This document shows positions 1 to 7,863 of a stretch of DNA of 64,000 nucleotides, piece after piece. Numbering within the stretch: position 1 is the first letter of the stretch; each line of letters starts with the position of its first letter. A program made the position numbers and the translations under genes. Source of the stretch: Pseudomonas kitaguniensis (GTDB taxonomy: Bacteria > Pseudomonadota > Gammaproteobacteria > Pseudomonadales > Pseudomonadaceae). Below the pieces are notes generated by a model. It was not told the DNA's origin. It made no database searches and worked only from the letters and a program-made list of their open reading frames with translations. The DNA is taken from positions 26,365 to 90,364 of the forward strand of contig NZ_VUAZ01000105.1 of the NCBI RefSeq assembly GCF_009296165.1. Reading direction: 5' to 3'.

Positions 1-1
1 C

Positions 2-325
2 GGCGTGTATGTCGAGCAGGAGCTGTTCAAGAAACTCGGCATGCCGGCCAAAGGCAAGATGATCGAACGCATCCCGGTGGCTTCAGTGGTGGCCAAGGGT
101 GAGTACGAGGTGGGCTTGCAGCAGGTCGCGGAATTGTTGCCGGTGCCGGGCGTGACGTACGTTGGCAAGATCCCGGAAGACGTGCAATCGGTGACGCGCT
201 TTGCCGCCGGCATTCCGGTTAACGCCGAACACCCGGCGCAGGCCAAGGCGCTACTGCAATTTATGGCGTCGCCCGAGGCGCAACCGGTGGTGCAATCCAC
301 CGGCCTGGACTCGGTATCACGCTGA
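2..325 (+). CDS. Periplasmic substrate-binding protein (ModA-like), C-terminal part
   Basis: The reading frame is open from the window edge and ends with TGA at 323-325, giving the last ~107 residues of a protein whose start lies outside. The end has the layout of type-2 periplasmic binding proteins of the molybdate/ModA-like class: 'VAKGEYEVGLQQVAELLPV', then a helix-rich tail in which leftover residues 'AQAKALLQFMASPEAQPV' pack against the lobe. Such proteins capture a small ligand in the periplasm, usually for an ABC importer. The ligand cannot be told from this fragment. It converges on the LysR gene and the two overlap by 9 bp at their 3' ends. Confidence 0.7.
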   Translation, partial: GVYVEQELFKKLGMPAKGKMIERIPVASVVAKGEYEVGLQQVAELLPVPGVTYVGKIPEDVQSVTRFAAGIPVNAEHPAQAKALLQFMASPEAQPVVQSTGLDSVSR

Positions 326-1219
326 CCGAAACGGCATCTCCCGCACTAACCGCTCCAACTCCAGCGCCGCTGGCGGCAAGGTCCGCCCGCGGCGTTTGAT
401 CAAGCCCACATTGCGCATCACCTGCGGCTCCACCAGCGGCACACTCACCAGAATCGGGTGCGTGCCCGCCGGCATCGCAATCGACGGCACCATCGCCACG
501 CCCAACCCCGCCTCCACCAGCCCAATCATCGTGGTCACGTGGTGCGTCTCGCAGATACTCGGCTTTTTCACCCGTACACCGCGCAAGGCCTGGTCGAGCA
601 AAAAGCGATTGCCCGAGGTTTTATCCACGGTGATGTAGTCGTGCTCATAGGCCTCGGCCCAGGCCACGCTTTCACGCTCGGCCAACGGATGATCACGCCG
701 ACACGCCAGCACGTAGCGCTCCTGCAACAGCAGCTCGAATTCCACTTCATCGGACAAGCTGCCGCTGAAACTCACGCCGAAATCCGCCTCACCACTCTCC
801 ACCGCATTGCACACCTCGCCCGCGCTGGCATCCAGCACGCGCAGGCGAATCTTCGGGTACAGCGTGTGAAACGCAGAGATCACATGGGGCATGAAGTAGT
901 AGGCGGTGGACGGCACACAGGCAATGGTGACGTTGCCCATACGCGTGGACGCGACATTGCTGATGCCCATCAAGGCAATGTCGAGGTCATCGAGCATGCG
1001 CTCGACTTGCGGCAGGAACGCCCGCCCAACCATGGTCAGGCTGACGCGCCGCGTGGTGCGCTCGAAGAGTTTTACATCCAGCGCAGACTCAAGCTTTTCG
1101 ATACGCCGGCTGAGCGCGGGCTGCGAAATACGGATCGCCTCGGCGGCACCGCGAAAACTGCCCTTGTCTACCACGGCGCGGAAGGCTTGGAGGTCGTTGA
1201 GGTCGAAGTTGATGATCAC
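317..1219 (-). CDS. LysR-family transcriptional regulator
   Basis: A LysR-type regulator of about 300 residues. The N-terminal winged helix-turn-helix is clear ('DLQAFRAVVDKGSFRGAAEA' followed by 'RISQPALSRRIEKLE'), then a linker helix and a two-lobed effector-binding domain. I start at the GTG at 1219 (MIINFDLNDLQAF), the usual position for this group; an in-frame ATG at 1252 and another start at 1270 would add 11-17 residues with no clear ribosome site. The effector and target are unknown. By the habit of the family it may control the divergent DNA to its right, but the next gene there is a toxin-antitoxin pair, so a distant or outside target is equally likely. Confidence 0.85.
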   Translation of the reverse strand: MIINFDLNDLQAFRAVVDKGSFRGAAEAIRISQPALSRRIEKLESALDVKLFERTTRRVSLTMVGRAFLPQVERMLDDLDIALMGISNVASTRMGNVTIACVPSTAYYFMPHVISAFHTLYPKIRLRVLDASAGEVCNAVESGEADFGVSFSGSLSDEVEFELLLQERYVLACRRDHPLAERESVAWAEAYEHDYITVDKTSGNRFLLDQALRGVRVKKPSICETHHVTTMIGLVEAGLGVAMVPSIAMPAGTHPILVSVPLVEPQVMRNVGLIKRRGRTLPPAALELERLVREMPFRSA

Positions 1220-1522
1220 GGAAAGGGCCAGTGTGGTCGATGTGGCGGGCATTATCGTATGGACGGTCACCGGGCGCCATGCGTGGCTGGGGCCGCGGGG
1301 GCTAATAACCCTACTTCAAATATGAAGTCATACATATCAGTAGGTTATTTGCCGGCCGGCGCCACACAGTTGCGAAAAAGCGTCAATACTTGCGGCTTGA
1401 ATGACGCAATCGGAGAGACACACGCACATGGAAACTTGCCAGAACCCACTCTCGTTTTGGGCAGACGATGACACGCCGGGTAGCCACATCGGTCAGTTGC
1501 TTCTTGCAACACGCCAATGGTC

Positions 1523-1543
1523 GAGTAGGATTGAATCCTACTC
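1523..1543. promoter_or_regulatory. Perfect palindrome, likely operator of the toxin-antitoxin operon
   Basis: GAGTAGGATT and AATCCTACTC are exact reverse complements separated by one base. The site lies 20 bp before the antitoxin start at 1563, where ParD-like ribbon-helix-helix antitoxins bind to repress their own operon. The use as operator is inferred from position. Confidence 0.6.
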
Positions 1544-1562
1544 ATCGCCTGCGGACGTTAAA

Positions 1563-1844
1563 ATGCGCTCAACCCAGCAAATGAGCATTACCTTGCCACT
1601 CGAAATGGCGGCATTGGTCAAAGCCAAGGTGGCGGCCGGTGAATATGCGACCGAAAGTGAAGTTATTCGCGACGGCCTGAGGGCGTTGCTGGCGCGTGAT
1701 CGTGCCATGGAAGACTGGCTGCGTGATCAGGTTATCCCCGCCGCCGCCGCGCTCAAGGCTGACCCTTGCCGGGCGCTATCCGCCACTCAGGTTCGCGAAC
1801 ACATGGAGGCCAAACGTCAACGCAAAGGCACCGATAAAGCGTGA
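1563..1844 (+). CDS. ParD-like type II antitoxin
   Basis: About 93 residues. The start 'MSITLPLEMAALVKAKVAAG' followed by 'YATESEVIRDGLRALLARD' is the ribbon-helix-helix DNA-binding signature of CopG/ParD antitoxins: a short beta strand, then two helices. The C-terminal part (to KGTDKA) would wrap the toxin. An upstream extension of the frame to 1401 is open but would run through the palindromic operator, so I use ATG 1563; ATG 1581 (MSITLP) is the alternative. The stop TGA overlaps the toxin's GTG start by 4 bp, meaning translational coupling, as expected for an antitoxin-first operon. Confidence 0.8.
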   Translation: MRSTQQMSITLPLEMAALVKAKVAAGEYATESEVIRDGLRALLARDRAMEDWLRDQVIPAAAALKADPCRALSATQVREHMEAKRQRKGTDKA

Positions 1845-2176
1845 GTCATTCGGTAGTCTTTTCGCCTGAGGCACTGGCGCAACTGGACGCCCTTGAAAAT
1901 TTCATCAGCGACGCCGGTTGCCCCCACGTAGCGGCGCGCTTTATCGACAACCTGATCAACTACTGCGAAAACCTTTCGTTGTTTCCCCTACGCGGTAGCC
2001 CCCGTGATGACCTGCACCCCACGTTGCGTATCACTCACTATCGGCGCACCACTGTCATCGCCTTTGTAGTGGGCTGCGAGATAAAAACCGTATCGATCCT
2101 CGGGGTGTTTTACGGCGGGCAGGATTACGCGACGCTTTTACAAAATAACGACGCGATGAATAAACAAGGAAGATAA
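1841..2176 (+). CDS. ParE/RelE-superfamily toxin
   Basis: A 111-residue protein with the ParE fold pattern: N-terminal strand 'SVVFSPEALAQLDALENFIS', a long helical hairpin including 'AARFIDNLINYCENL', the 'LFPLRGSPRDDL' loop, then 'LRITHYRRTTVIAFVV' and the closing strand 'VSILGVFYGGQDY'. ParE toxins poison DNA gyrase, whereas RelE relatives cleave mRNA. The C-terminal 'GVFYGGQD' ending resembles the ParE side, but the activity cannot be settled by eye. It starts with GTG, 4 bp inside the antitoxin gene, and both genes look intact. Confidence 0.78.
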   Translation: MSHSVVFSPEALAQLDALENFISDAGCPHVAARFIDNLINYCENLSLFPLRGSPRDDLHPTLRITHYRRTTVIAFVVGCEIKTVSILGVFYGGQDYATLLQNNDAMNKQGR

Positions 2177-2178
2177 AT

Positions 2179-3057
2179 GTGAAGGGCACCGTTTTTTTGT
2201 ATAGGCCTCTGCGGTGGGGCTTGAGCCTGCTCGGCGTGATGGGCATTGCAGCCTTGGGCTTTTTCGCCTGGCAAAGTTTTTACCCCGTCAGCGCGGCAGC
2301 CGGCTGGAGTGTCAAGACGGTGCACCGCGATGTACCAAAAGCCGCCTCGCTGATGCCATTGCCGGACGGCTCGTTGATGGTCAGCCAGGAACTCGACGAT
2401 GCGCAAGGCAGCATCGTGCGCATCCACCCCGATGGGCACCGTGAAGTGGTGGTGGCCAACCTGTCCAAACCTGACGGCATGTTCGCTGCTCGCGGTGGAT
2501 GGGTGTTCAGCCAGGAAACCGGTAACGCACCCGTCAACTTTCTGAAGGATGGCGTGGTCACTGAGCTGTTTCGCGGCGAAAACGTACAAGGCTTGTGGGT
2601 CGAGGGCGATGACCTCTACGCCATCGAAGACCGCAAGCAAGACGGGCGAATCCTGCGCTATCGCTGGAGCGACCAATCGCTGACCGTGCTGCGCGACCAA
2701 CTGCACGAAGGCGAGTCCATCACGCGCTGCACCGATGGACGAATGCTCTACACAGAAAAGGCAAAGGGCGTGGTGCGCGAACTGACCGATAGCGGCAGTG
2801 ACCCGGTGGTGCTGGCAGGCTTGAACAAACCGACGTTCTTGATGTGCGACCAACGCGGCTTGTGGATCAATGAAGACTCGACCCACCGCGCAAGGTTACT
2901 GCTGGTGAGCCCGGAGGGAAAACAGCGCACCATCCTTACGTTTTTAAAGGCGCCGCAGTCCATCGTCGCGACCGGTCGGGGCACCTATCTGTTGGCCGAA
3001 GGTGGCCGCAATCGGGTGTTGGAATTAGTGCCCGACACCCGCGCGGTCGCCCCTTGA
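2179..3057 (+). CDS. Membrane-anchored SMP-30/gluconolactonase-like beta-propeller protein
   Basis: About 292 residues, starting at GTG with AAGGA about 8 bases upstream. Residues ~12-32 form one hydrophobic segment (GLSLLGVMGIAALGFFAW), either an uncleaved signal anchor or a signal peptide. The rest is a run of short strand repeats such as 'PLPDGSLMVSQE', 'VRIHPDGHREVVV', 'LSKPDGMFAARGGWVFSQE' and 'DDLYAIEDRKQDGRILRY', typical of NHL/SMP-30 propellers. The acidic metal ligands of true lactonases cannot be placed with certainty, so this is called by fold only. It follows the toxin gene by 2 bp but is probably functionally separate. Confidence 0.6.
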   Translation: MKGTVFLYRPLRWGLSLLGVMGIAALGFFAWQSFYPVSAAAGWSVKTVHRDVPKAASLMPLPDGSLMVSQELDDAQGSIVRIHPDGHREVVVANLSKPDGMFAARGGWVFSQETGNAPVNFLKDGVVTELFRGENVQGLWVEGDDLYAIEDRKQDGRILRYRWSDQSLTVLRDQLHEGESITRCTDGRMLYTEKAKGVVRELTDSGSDPVVLAGLNKPTFLMCDQRGLWINEDSTHRARLLLVSPEGKQRTILTFLKAPQSIVATGRGTYLLAEGGRNRVLELVPDTRAVAP

Positions 3058-3061
3058 CAGG

Positions 3062-4687
3062 CTACAGCTGAAACCGCGCCACTGCCTGGTTCAGCTCCAC
3101 CGCCAAACGCGCCAGCTCATGGCTGGAACCGTTGATTTGCCCTGCACCGGAAGACGACTGCGCCGACAAATCACGGATATTCACGATGTTGCGGTCCACC
3201 TCCTTAGCCACCTGCGCTTGCTCCTCGGCGGCACTCGCGATCACCAGATTGCGCTGGTAAATCTGGTCGATGGAGTCGGTGATCTGACTCAACGCGCCGC
3301 CCGCCCCTTCGGCGAGAATCAAGGTGTCGGTAGCACGCTGTGTGCTCGACTGCATGGACGTCAGCGCCTGGTTAGAGCCGGTACGCATGGCAGTCACCAT
3401 CTGGTCGATTTCCAGTGTCGATTGCTGCGTACGGTGAGCCAACGCCCGCACCTCATCAGCCACCACCGCAAACCCACGGCCAGACTCACCGGCACGCGCA
3501 GCCTCGATGGCGGCGTTCAGCGCCAGCAGGTTGGTCTGCTCGGCGATGGAGCGAATCACGTCAAGCACCTTGCCAATATCGCGCGATTGCTCGGCGAGGT
3601 TTTGCACCAGAATCGAGGTTTCCCCGATATTGCTGCTCAGTGCCTGAATCGCGGTAACTGTCTCGCCGACACGGTGCTGGCCTTCACGCGCTGTTTCATT
3701 GGAGAGCCGGGTTGACTCGGAGGTTGAGACCGCATTGCGTGCCACCTCTTCAGCGGCCGAGGTCATCTCATTGACCGCTGTGGCGGCCTGTTCAATTTCT
3801 GCGGTCTGCTGTTGCAGGCTACGGCTGCTCTGGTCGGTAATACCGTTGAGGTCGGTGGCGGAAGCGGCCATTTGCCCGGCCGACTGCCGAATCAGTTGCA
3901 AGGTGCTGCGCAGGCTACCCTGCATGCTTTGCAGCGCCACGAGCAAACGGGTCACTTCATCGTTGCCGGTGACTTGCACGGTCTGGGTCAAATCACCCTG
4001 CGCCACGTTTTCCGCCGCGCGCATCGCTTGCCCCAACGGACCGACAATGCTGCGCGTCAGCAACCAGGCCAAGGCCACCGTGCTCAAGCCCGCGAGTATC
4101 ACGAAGCCGAACACCATGGTGCGCGAGCGGCTGTACTGCGACTCAGCCGCCTGGCCCTGCTGGTTAATCTGCGCGTTGTAGTAGTCCGCCAAGGCATTCA
4201 ACTGGCTGCCAGAGCCATCGACCACGGTTTTCATGTCCACCAGCAACAACTTGTTGAGCTCGGCGCCCTGTTGCTTGTCGGCGAGCACAAAGGACTGCGC
4301 GAGCCCCTGCTGGTACTGGCGCAAAGAAACCAGGAACTGGTCGTAGAGCGTACGCACCTCAGCCGTGTCGATCACGGCATTGAGATCAGCCAGCCTTTTC
4401 GTCAGGTCCTGGCTGCGCGTGTCCATCTGGCTGCGGTATTGCGGCATGCTCGCAGGGTTGGGGTCGAGCGCCATACGCAAAGAGATCGTACGAATGCGCA
4501 GCATTATTTCGCGAATGTCAGACACCAACCGCATCTTCGGCACCAGACCGCTTTCAACCTGCACCGCGCTTTCGCGAATGCTCGCCATGTTGGAAAGTGC
4601 GAAGAACCCAAGCATGGCCACGAGCAAAGCAATCAAGGCAAAACCCAGACCCGCACGGCGGGCGATGGACAGGCTGCGAAGTGACAT
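3062..4687 (-). CDS. Methyl-accepting chemotaxis protein
   Basis: A 541-residue chemoreceptor. It has a first membrane helix at ~12-32, a periplasmic four-helix-bundle sensor of ~155 residues, a second membrane helix at ~190-212, a HAMP domain and a long cytoplasmic coiled coil. The signalling tip is plain ('AEQTNLLALNAAIEAARAGE' then 'GRGFAVVADEVRALA'), the CheA/CheW contact site. It ends in ...AVARFQL and has no CheR-tethering pentapeptide. The gene stands alone and converges with the propeller gene (4-bp gap). The ligand is unknown; four-helix sensors in Pseudomonas bind amino acids, organic acids or other small ligands. A paralogue lies at 39186-40808. Confidence 0.93.
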   Translation of the reverse strand: MSLRSLSIARRAGLGFALIALLVAMLGFFALSNMASIRESAVQVESGLVPKMRLVSDIREIMLRIRTISLRMALDPNPASMPQYRSQMDTRSQDLTKRLADLNAVIDTAEVRTLYDQFLVSLRQYQQGLAQSFVLADKQQGAELNKLLLVDMKTVVDGSGSQLNALADYYNAQINQQGQAAESQYSRSRTMVFGFVILAGLSTVALAWLLTRSIVGPLGQAMRAAENVAQGDLTQTVQVTGNDEVTRLLVALQSMQGSLRSTLQLIRQSAGQMAASATDLNGITDQSSRSLQQQTAEIEQAATAVNEMTSAAEEVARNAVSTSESTRLSNETAREGQHRVGETVTAIQALSSNIGETSILVQNLAEQSRDIGKVLDVIRSIAEQTNLLALNAAIEAARAGESGRGFAVVADEVRALAHRTQQSTLEIDQMVTAMRTGSNQALTSMQSSTQRATDTLILAEGAGGALSQITDSIDQIYQRNLVIASAAEEQAQVAKEVDRNIVNIRDLSAQSSSGAGQINGSSHELARLAVELNQAVARFQL

Positions 4688-5049
4688 TTTGGCGCTCTCT
4701 TTTATTAGGCATACGACATCGTATGAGAGTGTTTCGGCCAGCGTAGCAAGGACTTTAGCGGTGTATTGAGTGGGCGAAGCGCCTTCGAATCAAGCGCTCA
4801 AAGATGGGTGATCACGTCGCTATTCATTGACGTATTTTGGCGGTCATTTCATGCGCCGCAGCGCGTCGAAAAGGTGTAGCAGATGAAGCGTGGAGGCACG
4901 GTCAGCCCTTGGGCAATTGCCACCTGATACACGCTAAGTAATTAGCACGAGACCTATCATCAACATAGCAACGCCCGACAATGAAAAAGCCCCAAGGCTT
5001 ACCGCCTACGGGGCTTTGCTGCGTAACGGTGCACGATAACTACGTGTAT
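4688..5049. other. Intergenic region upstream of chemoreceptor
   Basis: This gap of about 360 bp holds the leader of the left-pointing chemoreceptor gene and, at its right end, the terminator of the gene at 5050-5304. I see no gene-like frame, no RNA gene and no strong promoter that can be called by eye. Confidence 0.4.
4984..5017 (-). terminator. Rho-independent terminator
   Basis: An AAAGCCCC/GGGGCTTT stem followed, on the minus strand, by a run of T. It lies 33 bp after the stop of the small gene at 5050-5304. Confidence 0.75.
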
Positions 5050-5304
5050 TCAGTTGCCCCGCTCTCTGTTGGCTTGGGAGAGCACCGAGGCAGCCAGGGA
5101 TTTCGTACCCGCACTGTATTTATCGCTCTGAAGCGCCTTCCCGGCTTTTTCTTCCATGTGCGCACTCGTCTGCTTGTCGGTACCACTCTGGGCCAACGCT
5201 GAGGCAGCAAGGCTTTTGGCGATGGCTGAGGCGTTTGGATTACTCAGCACTTCTGCTGCCAACGTCGCCATTTTGCCGGAGGTCTTTTTCGTATTTTTGC
5301 TCAT
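5050..5304 (-). CDS. Small conserved protein with an internal repeat, function unknown
   Basis: 84 residues, starting MSKNTKKTSGKMATLAAEVL. ATG 5304 is chosen because AAAGGAA lies about 8 bases upstream; the frame is open further up to 5358 but without such a site. Two halves echo each other: 'LSNPNASAIAKSLAASALAQ' and 'LQSDKYSAGTKSLAASVLSQ', implying an internal duplication of a ~22-residue helical unit. It is Lys/Ala/Ser-rich with no signal peptide or membrane segment. I recall similar small proteins in enterobacterial plasmids and islands but know no function. It has its own terminator and is therefore a single-gene unit. Confidence 0.65.
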   Translation of the reverse strand: MSKNTKKTSGKMATLAAEVLSNPNASAIAKSLAASALAQSGTDKQTSAHMEEKAGKALQSDKYSAGTKSLAASVLSQANRERGN

Positions 5305-5591
5305 GATGCATTTCCTTTGCAGTGTGGGAATTTCTACCTGAAAAACCGTTGAGCCCAAGGTAATCAGTTACGCAGAGGCTCGCAACGCGTGCGCTGTAGG
5401 CAATGTTGGAGAAGCATGTAAGACAAGCGTAATAGCGCGGCCAACCCCCTCAGAGGGGTCGAATTGATTGCACTGATGGTGACTATCAAAACGACGGCCT
5501 AGTTGATTGCCGAAACCCATTTATATAATCGCCGCCTATTTTCCTGTCCCCACGCCTGCAGTCAGGCGCCCTCCCCCCGGAACCCAACACA

Positions 5592-6818
5592 ATGCCAAGC
5601 GCAAGCCCCGCCCCAAGCGGCCGCCCCGAACATAGCCAACAAAGTGTCGTACAGCAGTGGCTGGCGATTCTCTCGGTTGCCGTGGGCGCCTTCGCCTTAG
5701 TCACCAGCGAATTTCTACCGGTGGGCGTACTCAACGACGTCGCCAGCGACCTCGGCATCAGTGCCGGCCACGCCGGCCTGATGGTCACGCTGCCCGGCAT
5801 CATGGCCGCCCTCGCCGCGCCATTGCTGTCGGTGTTCATTGGCGCGATGGACCGCCGTTATCTGCTCATCAGCCTGACGCTGATCATGATCGTCGCCAAC
5901 ACGGTCGTGGCCTACGCGAGCGACTTCAGCCTGCTGCTGTTCGGCCGCGTACTATTGGGCATCAGCATCGGCGGTTTTTGGGCGACCGCCATCGCCCTCA
6001 GCAGCCGCCTGGCGCCCAAGGGCGTGGGCGTTGCACAAGCCACCTCGATCATCATGGTCGGTGTGACCCTGGCCACCGTTCTGGGCGTGCCCGTCGGCAC
6101 CTGGCTCAGCGGCCTGATGGGCTGGCGCATGACCTTCCTGGTCACCGCGCTGGTGGGCATACCCGTGCTGTTGGCGCAGATATTTTTGCTGCCCCGCCTC
6201 ACCCCGGAAAAAGCCATTCAGATCCGCGACCTGCCGGCCTTGTTTATCAACCCGCAAGCCCGAGTCGGCTTGATCGCCGTACTGCTGATCGGCCTCGCGC
6301 ACTTTGCCGCGTACACCTACGTCGCACCCTTCTTCAAAAACAGCGCCGGCTTCGACGGCCCGACCATCGGCTCACTGCTATTGCTGTTCGGCGTGGCTGG
6401 CGTAGCGGGCAACATCTTTGCCGGGTTCGCCGCCAACCGCAGCGTGCGTTACACCCTGCTGCTGGTCGCGCTGATGATCGGCACCAGCACCGCCCTGTTC
6501 CCCTACTTCGCCACCGGCATGACCGGCGCAGCCATGCTGATCGCCCTCTGGGGCTTCGCCTTCGGCGCCTTCCCGGCCTGCGCCAGCATCTGGATGTTCG
6601 TCGTAGCGCCCAAGGACGTCGAACGCGGCATGCCGCTGTTCGTCGCCTTGTTCCAAGTGATTATTGCCTTGGGCTCATTCTTCGGCGGACGGATTGTTGA
6701 TCAGATGGGCAGCTCGGTGCTGCTGAGTTTGGCCACGGTGCTGGTCGGCTGCGGTTTTGTAACCGTGCTTGTGCTGGGGCGTAGCGTTAGTAATAACGTG
6801 GTGGCGCAACCTGCTTAA
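5592..6818 (+). CDS. MFS transporter, DHA1 (NepI/AraJ-like) family
   Basis: 408 residues with about twelve membrane helices. The N-terminal 'ALVTSEFLPVGVLNDVASDL' and the helix 2-3 loop 'IGAMDRRYLLIS', then 'GRVLLGISIGGFWATAIA' and 'GVPVGTWLSGLMGWRMTF', are hallmarks of the drug:H+ antiporter-1 family, closest by memory to the NepI purine ribonucleoside and AraJ/SotB sugar exporters. It would expel a small metabolite using the proton gradient; the substrate is not predictable. The gene stands alone and ends just before a good terminator at 6846-6879. Confidence 0.85.
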   Translation: MPSASPAPSGRPEHSQQSVVQQWLAILSVAVGAFALVTSEFLPVGVLNDVASDLGISAGHAGLMVTLPGIMAALAAPLLSVFIGAMDRRYLLISLTLIMIVANTVVAYASDFSLLLFGRVLLGISIGGFWATAIALSSRLAPKGVGVAQATSIIMVGVTLATVLGVPVGTWLSGLMGWRMTFLVTALVGIPVLLAQIFLLPRLTPEKAIQIRDLPALFINPQARVGLIAVLLIGLAHFAAYTYVAPFFKNSAGFDGPTIGSLLLLFGVAGVAGNIFAGFAANRSVRYTLLLVALMIGTSTALFPYFATGMTGAAMLIALWGFAFGAFPACASIWMFVVAPKDVERGMPLFVALFQVIIALGSFFGGRIVDQMGSSVLLSLATVLVGCGFVTVLVLGRSVSNNVVAQPA

Positions 6819-6845
6819 TCAGCCGATGTAAAAACTACAGCACCG

Positions 6846-6879
6846 AAAGCCCCGTCGCTTACTCAGCTTCGGGGCTTTT
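6846..6879 (+). terminator. Rho-independent terminator of the MFS gene
   Basis: An AAAGCCCC...GGGGCTTTT hairpin 28 bp after the MFS stop codon. Confidence 0.75.
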
Positions 6880-7067
6880 ATGCTTAATAGCGGAGATTGG
6901 AAAATTCAACGCATTGAAGGGGTGCCGCGAGCCGCCTCCAACCGCCTAGCTCGAAATGCCGTATCAAGGCATCAAGGTTAGAGAAAACCACTTACAACTC
7001 ATCGGATGCAGGCGAGGGAGCGAGGGATTAGCATTGCTGAAAACTAAGCCATTGGCGTACGTTAGCG

Positions 7068-7166
7068 ATGATTTTCATCGAGACTTCTAGCTTCACCCGT
7101 CGCGTTAAAGACCTTACCGCTGACGAGCGTAAATCGTTGAAAGCTGCAATCGAGCACTGGAGATAG
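7068..7166 (+). pseudogene. Internally deleted HigB/RelE-like toxin remnant
   Basis: ATG 7068 opens a 32-codon frame, MIFIETSSFTRRVKDLT... to ...KSLKAAIEHWR, ending 2 bp before the antitoxin start. The first ~16 residues match the start and the last ~17 match the end of HigB/RelE-type toxins of this antitoxin family (from memory about 105-110 residues), so about 70 codons from the middle are missing while the frame is kept. The lost part carries the beta-sheet and the catalytic residues, so the product cannot be a nuclease. Position and spacing are those of an intact toxin-first operon. The assignment rests on remembered homologues. Confidence 0.65.
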
Positions 7167-7168
7167 CG

Positions 7169-7456
7169 ATGAGCAAGTTTTTTGATGAGCTGATGGAGAG
7201 CGTTCAAGAGATGAACGAAGTCCTGCGCGGGGAGCGTGAACCTTCCCGCGAATTCCATGTTGATGCGATGCAGGTTAAAGAAATTCGTAAAGCAACAGGG
7301 CTGACCCAAGCCAAGTTCGCAGCCTTGATTGACGTTCAGCTCGGCACGCTACGCAACTGGGAACAGGGCCGTCGTGATCCAACAGGGCCAGCAAAGGCAT
7401 TGTTAAAAGCCATTCATAACGACCCGGTGCATGTTCTGAACGCTCTTGCCACTTAA
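7169..7456 (+). CDS. HigA/NadS-like helix-turn-helix antitoxin
   Basis: 95 residues. The C-terminal half is an XRE-type helix-turn-helix: 'VKEIRKATGLTQAKFAALID' and 'VQLGTLRNWEQGRRDPTGPA', where the 'LRNWEQGRR.P.GPA' recognition helix is characteristic of NadS/HigA antitoxins. It would bind its own promoter and, in an intact module, mask the RelE-like toxin. Its toxin partner just upstream is reduced to 32 codons, so here it is an antitoxin without a target in the operon. It might still repress its promoter or neutralise a related toxin elsewhere. Confidence 0.82.
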   Translation: MSKFFDELMESVQEMNEVLRGEREPSREFHVDAMQVKEIRKATGLTQAKFAALIDVQLGTLRNWEQGRRDPTGPAKALLKAIHNDPVHVLNALAT

Positions 7457-7540
7457 GCCAGGCGACGTGAAAGGTTTCGCATGGCGCGAGATGCGAGCGC
7501 GATTACTCAATCCGTGAGTTTCCCGGAGACAGTATCGACT

Positions 7541-7577
7541 AAAAAGCCTGCTGAGCATCGAGCTCAGCAGGCTTTTT
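7541..7577. terminator. Bidirectional rho-independent terminator
   Basis: AAAAAGCCTGCTGAGC pairs with GCTCAGCAGGCTTTTT around a 5-base loop. It serves the right-pointing antitoxin gene and the left-pointing gene at 7597-7863. Confidence 0.85.
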
Positions 7578-7596
7578 CAGTTTCAGATGCAGGTCA

Positions 7597-7863
7597 TTAT
7601 TTACTTGGCTTATCTGCCGGGAAATCACGCTCAAGCACAGAATGCACCAGCGCTTGGGCATTCTCGATCAATTGCGCCAAGCCCATGATTACGGGTGACT
7701 GCGTGCTGTGCGGATCTTCGGCGCATTGATAGGCGGTTTGCAGTGCGGATGAAAGGATTTCGGAGGCGTTTGCCAGGGCTTCTTCGGTGCCGATGTCTGC
7801 GCCTACGTTGAAGATTTTACGGGGAGGAAACTCGGAATCTGAATCGAGCTTGGTCATGTTCAT
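7597..7863 (-). CDS. DUF3077-like small Pseudomonas protein
   Basis: 88 residues (MNMTKLDSDSEFPPRKIFNV...). The start at 7863 is supported by CAGGAG 8 bases upstream. The core 'GTEEALANASEILSSALQTA' followed by 'SPVIMGLAQLIENAQALVHS' is the pattern of DUF3077, a small helical family frequent and multi-copy in fluorescent pseudomonads. No function is known to me. It has no signal or membrane segment. Its leader (7864-8100) is unusually rich in inverted repeats. It sits in a variable region between a broken toxin-antitoxin pair and a putative defence operon. Confidence 0.65.
   Translation of the reverse strand: MNMTKLDSDSEFPPRKIFNVGADIGTEEALANASEILSSALQTAYQCAEDPHSTQSPVIMGLAQLIENAQALVHSVLERDFPADKPSK

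Noticed and set aside
7481..7729. An 82-codon plus-strand frame after the antitoxin
   Set aside because: It crosses the strong terminator at 7541-7577 and overlaps the DUF3077-like gene on the other strand.
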